In this document: positions 24,014-33,605 of the stretch, piece by piece | How the letters are laid out: every line of letters begins with the position of its first letter | Numbering within the stretch: the first letter of the stretch is position 1 | NCBI GenBank assembly: GCA_014381465.1 | Contig: JACNLP010000027.1 | Span: 1 to 64,000, forward strand | DNA: 64,000 nt | Direction of reading: 5' to 3' | Source of the DNA: Flavobacteriales bacterium | GTDB lineage: Bacteria; Bacteroidota; Bacteroidia; Flavobacteriales; BACL11 | Program-made: the position numbers and the translations under genes | The notes under the pieces: generated by a model | The model's input: only the letters and a program-made list of their open reading frames with translations | Told to the model about the DNA's origin: nothing | Databases searched by the model: none

Positions 24014-24687
24014 ATTTTCCAATCGATTTCTTTTAATCCTTGCTCGGTCAATAATTTATTGGTTTTCGAAAAATGCTTACAACCAAAAAATCCAGAATAA
24101 GCAGAGAAAGGGGAGGGGTGAGGGGAAGTTAAAATATAATGTTTGTTTTTATCAATCAGCTCTGCTTTATCCTGTGCAAATCTTCCCCAAAGCAGGAAAA
24201 TAACCCCTTCTTTTTTTTCTGAAATCTCCTGAATTACGCTATTTGTAAACTGTTCCCAGCCTTTTTTCTGGTGTGATCCGGCTTCTTTTGCTCTAACGGT
24301 TAAGGTAGCATTCAAAAGTAGAACGCCTTGCTTTGCCCAAGTAGACAAATTTCCAGTTTCAGGAATAGGGAGCTTTAAATCAGAGGCAATTTCTTTAAAA
24401 ATGTTTTTCAGTGAGGGGGGTTGTTTCATTCCATCTGGGACTGAAAAGGATAAGCCATGCGCTTGCCCTATTCCATGATAAGGATCTTGCCCTAGAATCA
24501 CCACTTTTACCTTGTTAAGAGGGGTGTAATTAAAAGCATTAAAGATGTCTTTCCCTTTTGGGAAAATGGTGTGTTGTTTTTTTTCATCAAGTAAAAATTG
24601 CTTTAACTCCAAAAAATAATTTTTGTTAAACTCATCTGAGAGAATTGTTTTCCAACTAGTTTCTATTTGTGGCTTGATTATGGACAT
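24010..24687 (-). CDS. ung: Uracil-DNA glycosylase, family 1
   Basis: Removes uracil from DNA to start base-excision repair. The 225-residue protein has the water-activating loop VILGQDPYHG with Asp68. The LSFSVP strand contacts uracil, LLLNATLTV lies in the core, and the leucine loop HPSPFSAYSGFFGCKHF carries the catalytic His. Length and motifs are complete for family 1. First gene of the minus-strand operon, with a -7 box at 24710-24717. Confidence 0.96.
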   Translation of the reverse strand: MSIIKPQIETSWKTILSDEFNKNYFLELKQFLLDEKKQHTIFPKGKDIFNAFNYTPLNKVKVVILGQDPYHGIGQAHGLSFSVPDGMKQPPSLKNIFKEIASDLKLPIPETGNLSTWAKQGVLLLNATLTVRAKEAGSHQKKGWEQFTNSVIQEISEKKEGVIFLLWGRFAQDKAELIDKNKHYILTSPHPSPFSAYSGFFGCKHFSKTNKLLTEQGLKEIDWKI

Positions 24688-24709
24688 TTGTTATTAAAAA
24701 AAGAGTATT

Positions 24710-24717
24710 CAAAGATA
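24710..24717 (-). promoter_or_regulatory. -7 box for the ung operon
   Basis: Minus strand TATCTTTG, 22 bases upstream of the ung ATG at 24687. No clear -33 TTG. Confidence 0.45.
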
Positions 24718-24762
24718 AATAATCTAATTTTAAAAACAGTAAGTAATGAAAAACAAAATTCG

Positions 24763-24770
24763 TATTTTTG
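24763..24770 (+). promoter_or_regulatory. -7 box for the small lipoprotein gene
   Basis: TATTTTTG lies 26 bases before ATG 24797. It likely drives the small lipoprotein, the barrel protein and lipA together. Confidence 0.4.
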
Positions 24771-24796
24771 CGTTTAATTAAAAAATCGAACTTGCC

Positions 24797-24922
24797 ATGA
24801 ATAAAAAATATATCCTTATATCAGTTGTTTTACTTTTTGTACTTGTTCTTTCTTCTTGTGGTGTGTATGAGCAATGCCCTGGTGCAGGAAGTACGGAAAA
24901 ACATACTGAGTCAAACGCTTAA
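24797..24922 (+). CDS. Very small lipoprotein, 41 residues
   Basis: A short gene that is easily missed. It encodes a lipoprotein signal with a long hydrophobic core (ILISVVLLFVLVL) and lipobox LSSC. The mature peptide is only about 21 residues and begins CGVYEQCPGAG. It thus has two cysteines, one to be lipidated. ATG 24797 follows a -7 box, and the stop is 14 bases before the next gene. I recall similar short Cys-Gly-Tyr-Cys-Pro lipoproteins in other Bacteroidota but cannot name a family. Outer-membrane location is likely. Confidence 0.6.
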   Translation: MNKKYILISVVLLFVLVLSSCGVYEQCPGAGSTEKHTESNA

Positions 24923-24936
24923 TTTATTATAAAAAT

Positions 24937-25719
24937 ATGAAGAAAATAAGCTTCATATTATTTCTTTTCCCATTTTTTGTTTTTTCGCAAGAACCACTAA
25001 AACGAGCTGAAAAAATTCTTTACAAACATCAAAGAAATTTTGGAGTGAATGTGCATTCTCTGGGTTGGGGTTTGCATGGTAGAAGGGTTTGGAATGATAA
25101 TGTTAGATGGCAACATTTTTTGGAGGTGGATATTGTGAGCTTGAAACATCCTAAACAAATAAAGACTATCAATACTTTTTTTAGTGATGCAAAAGGCTAT
25201 GATTACGGAAAACAAAACTCTACTTTTTTATTTAGAAGCGGTTTTGGAAAGGAAAGAATTCTTTTTGATAAGCCAGATTTTGGAGGGATTACTATTAGTG
25301 TAATTGGTGCAGCAGGAGTTAGTTTGGCGTTTTTAAACCCAGTTTATTTAGAGATACTTTATCAAGATGATATTACAAAAGAGTTTTATGTTGAAACAGA
25401 AAAATATGATCCAATTAATCCTAACCACACTCCTTATAATATTTTTGGTCGTGCTTCCTATTTTAAAGGTTTTAATGAGATGAAATTGCAATTTGGTGGC
25501 TATTTTAAAGCAGGGTTTAACTTTGAATTCTCTAAAAAGGATAATGCAATACGCTCTATAGAAACAGGAGTGATAATTGATGCTTTTAAAGTAGGGGAAA
25601 ATGCAATACTAAAAAATGCAATTGGTAAAGAGCTTCCAATTATGGCTTTTACCAATAATAAAAATAACTTCCTTACATTTTATATTAATATGAATTTTTT
25701 CTTTGGGAAGAAATGGTAA
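24937..25719 (+). CDS. Predicted outer-membrane beta-barrel protein, uncharacterised
   Basis: 260-residue exported protein with signal peptide (about 1-17, ending VFSQ). Many alternating polar/hydrophobic strands follow, and the protein ends in an aromatic-rich strand ([16 protein letters not shown]), as porin-like barrels do. No named family is recognised. Its gene overlaps the start of lipA by seven bases, an odd coupling of a surface protein with a cofactor enzyme that is probably just compactness. The start at ATG 24937 has a typical Bacteroidota signal sequence. Confidence 0.65.
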   Translation: MKKISFILFLFPFFVFSQEPLKRAEKILYKHQRNFGVNVHSLGWGLHGRRVWNDNVRWQHFLEVDIVSLKHPKQIKTINTFFSDAKGYDYGKQNSTFLFRSGFGKERILFDKPDFGGITISVIGAAGVSLAFLNPVYLEILYQDDITKEFYVETEKYDPINPNHTPYNIFGRASYFKGFNEMKLQFGGYFKAGFNFEFSKKDNAIRSIETGVIIDAFKVGENAILKNAIGKELPIMAFTNNKNNFLTFYINMNFFFGKKW

Positions 25720-26567
25720 AACAAAGTAAAATACGAAAGCCGACTTGGCTAAAAGTAAAACTTCCAACAGGAAAAGCTTACAAGCAAGTAAAATCTTTGG
25801 TGAAAGGGTATAGTTTGCATACTATTTGCGAAAGTGGTCATTGCCCTAATATAGGTGAATGTTGGGGTGAGGGTACTGCCACTTTTATGATTCTGGGAAA
25901 TATTTGTACTCGTTCTTGTGGGTTTTGTAATGTGCAAACTGGAAGACCACTTCCAGTAGATTACAATGAGCCCAAAAGAGTAGCAGAATCCGTTTGTTTA
26001 ATGAAAGTAAAACATGCAGTAATTACCTCTGTAGATAGAGATGATTTGCCTGATGGTGGGGCAGAGATTTGGGCAATGACAATAAATGAGATTAGAAAAC
26101 AAAATTCTAATACTACTATTGAAACTTTAATTCCTGATTTTAAAGCTCACTCAAGCCAAATTCAGAAAATAATTGATGTAAAACCAGAAATTGTATCGCA
26201 CAATATGGAAACAGTAAAACGATTAACTAAAAAAGTGCGCATTCAAGCAAAATACGAAAGAAGTTTGAAAACACTTGAAATATTAAAAAAAGGGGGGATG
26301 AAAACAAAATCTGGTATAATGCTTGGTCTTGGAGAAACAGAGAAAGAGATAATAGAAACAATGTACGATTTAAGAAATGTTGGCGTATCAATACTTACTA
26401 TGGGGCAATATTTGCAACCAACAAGCAAACACTTGACTGTTGTGGAGTTTATAAAGCCAAAACAATTCCAAAAACTAAAAGGAATTGGTTTGAAGATGGG
26501 TTTTCAAGTGGTGGAAAGCGGGCCATTAGTTCGCTCTTCTTATCATGCAGAAAAGCATCTTCTTTAA
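25713..26567 (+). CDS. lipA: Lipoyl synthase
   Basis: Radical-SAM enzyme that inserts two sulfurs into octanoyl groups on lipoyl domains, for example of the 2-oxoacid dehydrogenases that work with Lpd (57792 in this window). 284 residues. The auxiliary cluster motif [12 protein letters not shown] and the radical-SAM motif CTRSCGFC are both complete. The C-terminal RSSYHAE holds the serine that ligates the auxiliary cluster. Length is standard. Overlaps the previous gene by seven bases. Confidence 0.97.
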   Translation: MVKQSKIRKPTWLKVKLPTGKAYKQVKSLVKGYSLHTICESGHCPNIGECWGEGTATFMILGNICTRSCGFCNVQTGRPLPVDYNEPKRVAESVCLMKVKHAVITSVDRDDLPDGGAEIWAMTINEIRKQNSNTTIETLIPDFKAHSSQIQKIIDVKPEIVSHNMETVKRLTKKVRIQAKYERSLKTLEILKKGGMKTKSGIMLGLGETEKEIIETMYDLRNVGVSILTMGQYLQPTSKHLTVVEFIKPKQFQKLKGIGLKMGFQVVESGPLVRSSYHAEKHLL

Positions 26568-26613
26568 TTTTTTTTATTATAAAGCTGCATTTATGTTTTT
26601 AATGGATAATTAC

Positions 26614-26621
26614 TATATTTG
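26614..26621 (+). promoter_or_regulatory. -7 box for the M43 protease gene
   Basis: TATATTTG, 32 bases before ATG 26654, in the 86-base gap after lipA. Confidence 0.45.
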
Positions 26622-26653
26622 TTTCCTTGAAAATTAACAAATAATTAAGTCAA

Positions 26654-29146
26654 ATGAAAAAAAGAATTTTACCTATTATTTTAAGTACTTTGTTTTTTGC
26701 AAACCTATCGTATGCACAAGGTACTTGTGGTTCATACAAAGGTTATTTGCAAGATGACATTAAAAAACATCCTGAATTTTATCAAAATTTGCAGCAACAA
26801 AATGCTGAATTAGAAAAAGCAAATGAAGGATTCTTGAAAAACATCAATAGAGCAAAATCTATTGAGCAGGGAAAAAGAATTATACCTGTTGTGGTGCATG
26901 TAATTCATGAAATGGGTAATGAAAACATTCCTGTTTCTGATATACAAAATGCATTGGATGCCCTTAATAAAAATATAAATGGGCAATCGGATAAATTTTT
27001 GGATAAATACCAAAATCAATTTCCACTTACTCCGGATGTGTTTGCTGCCGTAAGAGGTGAAGCAAATGTAGAGTTTCGTTTGGCAAAGTTGGATCCACAA
27101 GGCAATCCTACTAATGGTGTGCTTAGAGTGCAATCTGATTTTACTAATGGAACAGATCCAAACAATTTGGTAAAAACGCTTAGTTATTGGAATTCATACC
27201 AATATTTTAATATTTGGGTGGTAAGAACTATCAATTCAGGTGATGGCGGAATAACTTTGGGTTATGCTCAATTTCCTCAGGGTGGTTTTATGTCCACTGA
27301 TGGGGTAGTCATTCTATGGAATGAAATGAATGATCCTCAATCTACTACCTTAACACATGAAGCAGGGCATTGGTTGGGCCTTTGCCACACTTGGGATTGT
27401 GGAGGAGGCTCATGTGGAACAGATAATGTGCTAGATACACCTCCACAACATACGTCAAATGGTTTTACTACTGATCCTGGAGCAGATCCTGGTGTGCCAG
27501 ATCCATCTAAATTCCCATGGCATGTTGGTGTTCCTTCTGGTGTTATTTATGGTTGTGAAGCAGATTCTTTAAATTGGGCTGGAGAGATGTATATGAATTA
27601 TATGGATTATACAAATGATAATTTTTGCACAATGTTTTCTAAAGGACAAGTAGAAGTTATGAATGAAACTCTTGAGGGCGATACGGCAGATTTTGGTTTC
27701 AGAATTCATATTTGGTCAGATGATAACATTGCAGCAACTGGTACTATTGATGGTTTTTTATCACCATCTTGTGATAAAGAAGTTTCTTTTGATGAAGACC
27801 TATCGCATTACACAATTTGTGTTGGTTCTCCCTCTGTACTTAAAGGAAATAAATCAATTTTTGGGAATAATATTACAAAATGGGAATGGGATTTTGGAGA
27901 TGGAAATACGGATGTTACTGGGAATAATTCTCCACAGCATACTTATGCTGTTGAGGGTTCTTATAATCTTAGTTTAAAGGTTGAATATAGTGAAACTACA
28001 GAGGCAAAAGCATATAATTTATCAGATTTGGATTTAACAAATGCCTCATCTTACGATTCAATTATTTCAACTCTGATAGTACAAGGTACACAAGCAGAAC
28101 TAAATACAATGGGTGCTTCCAATATTTCTCCACATACTATTGATAGTTTGGGTGTTTACTATGATATGCAGGACTCTACTTTTTACAGAGGAGAATTAGA
28201 TGAAACTATTTATGTTGCTTATTATATTAATAGCTGTTCCTCTACAATTACAAAATCTAATTTTATAACTGTTATGCCGTCAGTTGGTAGTAATAATGCT
28301 TCTTCTTATAATTATAGTTTTGAAAATGCTTCTGAGCTTGGTACGGACTGGATAATTAATGCTTCAGTGGATGGCGAGAATATTTGGAATTTTACAACTT
28401 TTGAAGATAAAACTTGGGAGAATACTAATAGAGCTGCATCTGAAGGAAATTCATCTGTGATGATGCCGGCAAAAGATGGTGCGATATTAAGTACCTCATC
28501 TATTAGTTCTGCTGCTTATGATTTAAGCGGACTTACTAATCCTGCTATTAAATTTTCATGGGCAGGAGCGGCAGCCAATACATCTCCAGTAAATGAGTTG
28601 AATGTGTATTACTCTGATAATTGCGGTTGGAGTTGGAAATCTCTTGGCTCACTTACTCCTTATCAAGTAGCAAGTGCGGGTTTATATAATAGCAGTTTTA
28701 TGCCAAAAAATTATGAATGGAATGATAGTATTATGTATGATAGAATAGGAACAAATGCTTTAAAAAGCGAAAATATTAGATTCAAATTTGAGTATGTTAC
28801 AAATGGCTCGAGCAATAATTTTTACTTAGATAATATTCAGATTGGTGAGGAATCATCATTATTACAAAATGTTAATGAAAATAATGCGAGATTAGAAATT
28901 TTCCCAAATCCAACTAATGGAGAAGCAACAATTGTATTAGAGAATTTAAATGATATGAATGTTCAGGTGGAATTAGTAAACATTTTAGGAGCTGAGGTTA
29001 TGCTACTATATACAGGAACAGTAGTTAATAAATATCATGCTATTGATGCCAATTTAAGCAATTTGGAAAACGGCATTTACTTTGTAAATGTTTTCTCAGA
29101 TGGGAAGTCGGTTGTAACAGATAAAATTATTTTATACAGTAAATAA
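26654..29146 (+). CDS. Secreted M43-family zinc metalloprotease with PKD domain and T9SS sorting signal
   Basis: 830-residue extracellular protease. Signal peptide about 1-22 (SYAQ). The metalloprotease domain has HEAGHWLGLCH at 235-245, the HExxHxxGxxH zinc site of pappalysin/cytophagalysin enzymes. A Met-turn (MYMNYMDY) lies further on. A PKD domain follows (WEWDFGDG, about 415-450). A beta-rich jelly-roll-like region lies around 555-740. The C-terminal T9SS type A sorting domain starts at LEIFPNPTNGEATI. It would be exported by the T9SS whose parts are at the start of this window. Single-gene unit with its own -7 box and a strong terminator. Confidence 0.92.
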   Translation: MKKRILPIILSTLFFANLSYAQGTCGSYKGYLQDDIKKHPEFYQNLQQQNAELEKANEGFLKNINRAKSIEQGKRIIPVVVHVIHEMGNENIPVSDIQNALDALNKNINGQSDKFLDKYQNQFPLTPDVFAAVRGEANVEFRLAKLDPQGNPTNGVLRVQSDFTNGTDPNNLVKTLSYWNSYQYFNIWVVRTINSGDGGITLGYAQFPQGGFMSTDGVVILWNEMNDPQSTTLTHEAGHWLGLCHTWDCGGGSCGTDNVLDTPPQHTSNGFTTDPGADPGVPDPSKFPWHVGVPSGVIYGCEADSLNWAGEMYMNYMDYTNDNFCTMFSKGQVEVMNETLEGDTADFGFRIHIWSDDNIAATGTIDGFLSPSCDKEVSFDEDLSHYTICVGSPSVLKGNKSIFGNNITKWEWDFGDGNTDVTGNNSPQHTYAVEGSYNLSLKVEYSETTEAKAYNLSDLDLTNASSYDSIISTLIVQGTQAELNTMGASNISPHTIDSLGVYYDMQDSTFYRGELDETIYVAYYINSCSSTITKSNFITVMPSVGSNNASSYNYSFENASELGTDWIINASVDGENIWNFTTFEDKTWENTNRAASEGNSSVMMPAKDGAILSTSSISSAAYDLSGLTNPAIKFSWAGAAANTSPVNELNVYYSDNCGWSWKSLGSLTPYQVASAGLYNSSFMPKNYEWNDSIMYDRIGTNALKSENIRFKFEYVTNGSSNNFYLDNIQIGEESSLLQNVNENNARLEIFPNPTNGEATIVLENLNDMNVQVELVNILGAEVMLLYTGTVVNKYHAIDANLSNLENGIYFVNVFSDGKSVVTDKIILYSK

Positions 29147-29160
29147 TATAAGAAGTTTTA

Positions 29161-29194
29161 AAATAAAGAAAAGCCCTCATGGAGGGCTTTTTTT
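29161..29194. terminator. Strong terminator after the M43 protease gene, possibly bidirectional
   Basis: The perfect 9-bp stem AAAGCCCTC / GAGGGCTTT (29170-29178, 29182-29190) has loop ATG and is followed by a T run. The minus strand also has a T-rich tail past the stem, so it may serve lpxH too. Confidence 0.85.
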
Positions 29195-29212
29195 ATTTGC
29201 TAAAATTTAGCC

Positions 29213-29965
29213 TTAGTTGTTTGTGAAATATTTGAGTTCTAGTTTTTCTCCATCAAAAACTGCATAAGAGTTATAGTGAATCCAATCGCCCAAATTGATG
29301 TATTTGCTAGCTGAATCAATATCAATTTCTAATGCTAAATGCCGGTGACCAAATACATAATAATCTACTGGATTTTCTTTTTGTTTTTCCTTACAATAAC
29401 TTACCAGCCATTCTTTGTCTTCTCCCAAAAATGGTTCAGGATTTTCTTGGTTTGCAATTCTGCTTCTTTGTGACCAAAATTGTGCAATTCCAATACCAAA
29501 ATTGGGGTGCAAGCGGGAAAAAAACCATTGACAAAATTTAGATGCAAATATTTTCTTGATAAGTTTATAGCCTATATCGCCAGGTCCTAATCCATCTCCA
29601 TGCGCTAAGAATATTTTTCTCCCATTTTCTTCTAGTAAGGTTCTATCGTTAATTATTTTTACACCTATTTCTTTTGGCAAGTAATCGTACATCCACATGT
29701 CATGATTTCCTTTTAGAATATAAATTTCCGTGCCACTATCAGTAAGCTGGGCAAGCTTTCCCAATAGGCGAACAAATCCCTTTGGAACTACTGTTTTGTA
29801 TTCAAACCAAAAGTCAAAAATATCTCCCAAAAGATAAATGCTTTTGGCATCTTCTTTGATGCTATCGAGCCAACTTACAATTAACCTCTCACGCACCAAA
29901 CTATCTTTATGTGTTGGAACGCCTAAATGAAAATCAGAAGCAAAATATATTTTGTTTTTTATCAT
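29213..29965 (-). CDS. lpxH: UDP-2,3-diacylglucosamine diphosphatase (LpxH-like)
   Basis: Calcineurin-like phosphoesterase of lipid A synthesis that cleaves UDP-2,3-diacylglucosamine to lipid X and UMP. 250 residues with the metal motifs SDFHLG (Asp11, His13), LLGDIFDFWFEY, LKGNHDMW and LAHGDGLGPGD, plus a C-terminal GHRH. The FDFWFEY block is characteristic of LpxH. It overlaps gatB by four bases. lpxK, another lipid A gene, heads the same operon, which supports the call. Peripheral inner-membrane site by family knowledge. Confidence 0.92.
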   Translation of the reverse strand: MIKNKIYFASDFHLGVPTHKDSLVRERLIVSWLDSIKEDAKSIYLLGDIFDFWFEYKTVVPKGFVRLLGKLAQLTDSGTEIYILKGNHDMWMYDYLPKEIGVKIINDRTLLEENGRKIFLAHGDGLGPGDIGYKLIKKIFASKFCQWFFSRLHPNFGIGIAQFWSQRSRIANQENPEPFLGEDKEWLVSYCKEKQKENPVDYYVFGHRHLALEIDIDSASKYINLGDWIHYNSYAVFDGEKLELKYFTNN

Positions 29966-31410
29966 TTATCTAATATTTCCCTTAGCATTTGGTTACAAAG
30001 TTTGGGGTCAGCTTTTCCCTTTGATAGTTTCATTACTTCCCCCATAAAAAGCCCAATAAGTCCTTTTTTCCCATTTTTGTATTCTTCCACTTTTTCTGGA
30101 TATTTTACAATGGCTTGTCTTATAAATTCACTTAAAGCGCTACTATCACTTTCTTGTATCCAATTATTTTTTGTTGCAATCTTATCAGCTGAATCATTGC
30201 TTTTAAGCATAGCAGCAAACACCTTAGATGTTGCTAGCGTATTACTCACTTTTCCACTATCAACTAATGTAATAAGCTGGGCTAATCGCTCAGGAAGAAT
30301 AGTAAAATCAGCAATATCAGTGGCGGTTTCGTTGAGGTATGATTTTACACTTCCCATTACAAAATTTGCCGCCATTTTATAGTTTTTGGTGCAGTTACAA
30401 AGGGAGTTAAAATAAAGGGCGATTCCTTTTTCATCTACCAAAATATTCGCATCATAATCCGACAAATCAAATTCTTTGGTAAATTTTTGGAATAATTCTT
30501 TTGGTAATGGAGGCAGTGCCTTTTTTACTTTTTCAATGTAATTTTGCGTAATAATTACCGGCTGCAAATCTGGTTCCGGAAAGTAACGATAATCGTTTGC
30601 TTCCTCTTTGTGACGCATACTGATGGTGGAGTTGTTTGCTGCATTAAAACTTCTTGTTTCGTGCTTTATTTTCTCTCCATTTTCAAGTAAGGCAATTTGT
30701 CTTTTTACTTCAAATTCAATGGCTTTTTTTACATTTCTGGTAGAATTCATATTTTTTACTTCTACCTTGGTACCAAACTCTTTTGCCCCTTTTAACCTTA
30801 CCGAAATATTGGCATCACACCTTAAACTTCCTTCTTCCATATTTCCATCACAAATCTCTAAATAACGCACCAATTTTCGCACTTCATTAATGTAATTGTA
30901 GGCCTGATTGGCAGATCGAATATCTGGTTCAGAAACAACCTCCACTAGTGGAACACCAGCTCGATTAAGGTCAATTAGTGTATTAAAAGGGTCTAAGTCA
31001 TGTATACTTTTTCCAGCATCTTCTTCCATGTGAATTCTTGTGAGTTTAATTTCTTTCATTTTGCCATTATCATCTTTTATCTCAATTGTTCCTCCACTGC
31101 AAATTGGGGTTTTGTCTTGGGTAATTTGATAGCCCTTTGGCAGGTCGGCATAAAAATAATTTTTTCTGGCATATTCATTTCTCTCACGGATTTTAGCCCC
31201 AACTGCAACCCCTAATTTCACTGCATATTCTATTACCTTTTTATTTGCTTTTGGAAGCGTGCCAGGATGCCCTAAAGTGATGACAGAGGTTTTAGTATTA
31301 GGAGTTGCTCCATAAATATTCTCATCAGAAGAATAGGCTTTGGTTTTGGTTAAAAGTTGCGCATGCACTTCCAAGCCAATTACAACTTCATATTTATTAC
31401 TTACATTCAT
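29962..31410 (-). CDS. gatB: Aspartyl/glutamyl-tRNA amidotransferase subunit B
   Basis: Subunit of GatCAB, which converts misacylated Glu-tRNA(Gln) and Asp-tRNA(Asn) to the correct amides. The 482-residue protein opens with YEVVIGLEVHAQL, the family signature. The LGHPGTLP and DLPKGYQITQ blocks, the EEDAGKS motif and the YRYFPEPDL motif follow. A helical tail domain at about 330-482 binds the tRNA. Length is standard. gatA and gatC are not in the window. It lies between the LVIVD gene (no gap) and lpxH (ATGA overlap). Confidence 0.97.
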   Translation of the reverse strand: MNVSNKYEVVIGLEVHAQLLTKTKAYSSDENIYGATPNTKTSVITLGHPGTLPKANKKVIEYAVKLGVAVGAKIRERNEYARKNYFYADLPKGYQITQDKTPICSGGTIEIKDDNGKMKEIKLTRIHMEEDAGKSIHDLDPFNTLIDLNRAGVPLVEVVSEPDIRSANQAYNYINEVRKLVRYLEICDGNMEEGSLRCDANISVRLKGAKEFGTKVEVKNMNSTRNVKKAIEFEVKRQIALLENGEKIKHETRSFNAANNSTISMRHKEEANDYRYFPEPDLQPVIITQNYIEKVKKALPPLPKELFQKFTKEFDLSDYDANILVDEKGIALYFNSLCNCTKNYKMAANFVMGSVKSYLNETATDIADFTILPERLAQLITLVDSGKVSNTLATSKVFAAMLKSNDSADKIATKNNWIQESDSSALSEFIRQAIVKYPEKVEEYKNGKKGLIGLFMGEVMKLSKGKADPKLCNQMLREILDK

Positions 31411-32793
31411 TTACTCAAAAATTATTTTACCGTTTTCTATTATTTCTTCTTTTGTTTTAAGTGAGTAAAAATACATGCCGCTTGAAATATTTCCTCTTTT
31501 AATAGTTTTATTATTTGATACATCTTTTTCTAATACTTTTTTCCCAAACACATCATAAAGCACAATAGAAGTCGTTTTTTTATTTCCAATTGTAAATTGA
31601 TTTTCAGCAGGATTTGGAAAAACTAAACTTGTTACTGGTTCTAAATTATTTATAGCAAGAGGAAATGAACCGCTAAAAACATAAAGTCCTGTTTGCATAT
31701 CAGATACTAGAATACTTGAAAAAGCATGACTTTGAGCATCCCAGAAAGGGTATACACCCCAGGCTCCTTTATATGAAGCATGACTATTTGGTAGATATGT
31801 ATCGTAATGTAATACCTCAAAAGGGCTTGTAGGGTCAACAATATTAAAAACCCTCAAACCATCATGATAATAGGAAACAAACAAAAGCCCCTCTTTTATA
31901 ATAGCATTATGTGCCATAGATTGAGAATCAACCCCAGAATTAAAAGTAGATAAAACAGAAATATTATTAAAATCACTTACATCTAAAAGTTTGATGTCGT
32001 ATCCATGATTTTCATCTAACATAACATATACTGTACCGTCATCATTCAACCAACCCGAATGATTATAACCGGCATCAGGATAAGAGGTAAGTGAAGCCAA
32101 TAAATTGGGCTGTACAGGAGAAGGTGTTCCTATCATAGAAAAATCTATAATTCTTAGTCCTTCATTTCCGCAATTAAGGTAAGCTGTGTCATTTCGAACA
32201 TAAGCATCATGCACATGTCCAACATCATTGTAAGTATGTAAAAGGGTAGGACTTACAGGATTTGCTAAAGAATAAACTTCCATTGCTGAATTAAAATTAT
32301 TAGGATTGGTGTGTTTCACGGCACAAACATAAAGTTTGGCGGTAGCAGTATCAATAAATATATTGTGGGATTTAGTAAAAAGTATATTCGAATCATAAAC
32401 TATACTTACAGAATTTGGTAAATTGCTAATATCCATAATCTGAAGTGTGCTAGTATTACCTTCATCACAAACTACATACAAATAATTATCAAAATCATGA
32501 TAATCTCTATGGATTACACCACTTCCAAAATAAGCTCCAGCAACAAAAGCAACTTCTGTGGCAGTGGCAGGATTGCTCACATCAAAAAAGTGTGTGCCAG
32601 CTGTTGAGCCAATAATAGCAATTTCTGCTCCATTTATCTCCACTCCCCATATTTCGTTATAAGTATTATTGAATGCTGAAGATCCAACTAAAGTTGTATC
32701 TTCCCAATGAAAGAGTAAATTGGTATTAAATTGTGCGAAAGATAATGTTGCAATGAAACAATTTGCTAATGTAAAAATTATTGATTTCTTCAT
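31411..32793 (-). CDS. Secreted choice-of-anchor B / LVIVD-repeat protein with T9SS signal
   Basis: 460-residue exported protein. Signal peptide about 1-21 (TLSFAQ). The body is a beta-propeller-like run of LVIVD-type repeats, seen as repeated DVSNP, DISNL, DVSDF and NIVDPTSP blocks; choice-of-anchor B proteins have this plan. The C-terminus is a T9SS sorting domain starting at LVFPNPAENQFTI and ending with KIIFE. Role unknown, probably surface or extracellular. It sits between pnp and gatB in a housekeeping operon, an odd location for a secreted protein. Confidence 0.85.
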   Translation of the reverse strand: MKKSIIFTLANCFIATLSFAQFNTNLLFHWEDTTLVGSSAFNNTYNEIWGVEINGAEIAIIGSTAGTHFFDVSNPATATEVAFVAGAYFGSGVIHRDYHDFDNYLYVVCDEGNTSTLQIMDISNLPNSVSIVYDSNILFTKSHNIFIDTATAKLYVCAVKHTNPNNFNSAMEVYSLANPVSPTLLHTYNDVGHVHDAYVRNDTAYLNCGNEGLRIIDFSMIGTPSPVQPNLLASLTSYPDAGYNHSGWLNDDGTVYVMLDENHGYDIKLLDVSDFNNISVLSTFNSGVDSQSMAHNAIIKEGLLFVSYYHDGLRVFNIVDPTSPFEVLHYDTYLPNSHASYKGAWGVYPFWDAQSHAFSSILVSDMQTGLYVFSGSFPLAINNLEPVTSLVFPNPAENQFTIGNKKTTSIVLYDVFGKKVLEKDVSNNKTIKRGNISSGMYFYSLKTKEEIIENGKIIFE

Positions 32794-32795
32794 TT

Positions 32796-33605
32796 TTATA
32801 AGTTTGAAATTAGTTCTTTTATTATTAAGGTGAGTTTGGGTTCTGTAACTTCTGCTACCGCTTGCACATCTTCATGGGTTACTTTCTTTATTTTTCCAGG
32901 AACGCCCAAATCGGTAATTACCGAAATAGCAAATGAGGGAATATCCATGTGCCGTGCTACTACCACTTCCGGAACGGTGGACATACCAACAGTATCGCCT
33001 CCAATTTTTCTGAAATAGAAATATTCAGCAGGGGTTTCTAGGGTAGGGCCAGTTACGGCTACATAAACTCCTTTTTGAATTTTAATGCTGTTTGCACTTG
33101 CAATCTGCTCAGCAGAGGCTATCATATTTGGACAATATGGCTCACTCATATCTGGGAATCTTGGTCCAAGTTCATTATCATTATGTCCAATTAAAGGATT
33201 AGGAATAAGGTTAATGTGGTCAGAAATAATCATTAAATCGCCAATTTCAAAATCAGGATTTACCCCGCCACTTGCATTGGAAACGATTAGATTTTTTATG
33301 CCTAAATACTTCATTACTCTTACAGGAAAAGTTACTTTTTCCATTGGGTAGCCTTCATAAAAATGAAATCTGCCTTGCATGGCAACTACAACTTTTCCTC
33401 CCAATTTTCCAAAAATTAGTCTGCCAGAATGACCTTCCACAGTAGAGATAGGAAAATTAGGAATATCCTCATACGAAATGGAATGTTCAATCTCAATTTC
33501 TTGCACTAAACCACCCAATCCTGTCCCTAAAATAATGCCAACTGCTGGCTTTTCATTTACTTTCTCTTTTAGAAAATTAGCTGTTTCTTTTATTTGCTGT
33601 AACAT
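32796..33605 (-). CDS. Purine-nucleoside phosphorylase (trimeric, PunA-type)
   Basis: Cleaves purine nucleosides with phosphate to free base and ribose-1-phosphate, in purine salvage. The 269-residue protein has the phosphate-binding GTGLGGL, the GRFHFYEGY motif, VSNASGGVN, and VGMSTVPEVVVARH near the active site. Length matches the trimeric PNP class. Start ATG 33605 lies within the end of lpxK (29-base overlap). Inosine or guanosine is the likely substrate by class. Confidence 0.95.
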   Translation of the reverse strand: MLQQIKETANFLKEKVNEKPAVGIILGTGLGGLVQEIEIEHSISYEDIPNFPISTVEGHSGRLIFGKLGGKVVVAMQGRFHFYEGYPMEKVTFPVRVMKYLGIKNLIVSNASGGVNPDFEIGDLMIISDHINLIPNPLIGHNDNELGPRFPDMSEPYCPNMIASAEQIASANSIKIQKGVYVAVTGPTLETPAEYFYFRKIGGDTVGMSTVPEVVVARHMDIPSFAISVITDLGVPGKIKKVTHEDVQAVAEVTEPKLTLIIKELISNL

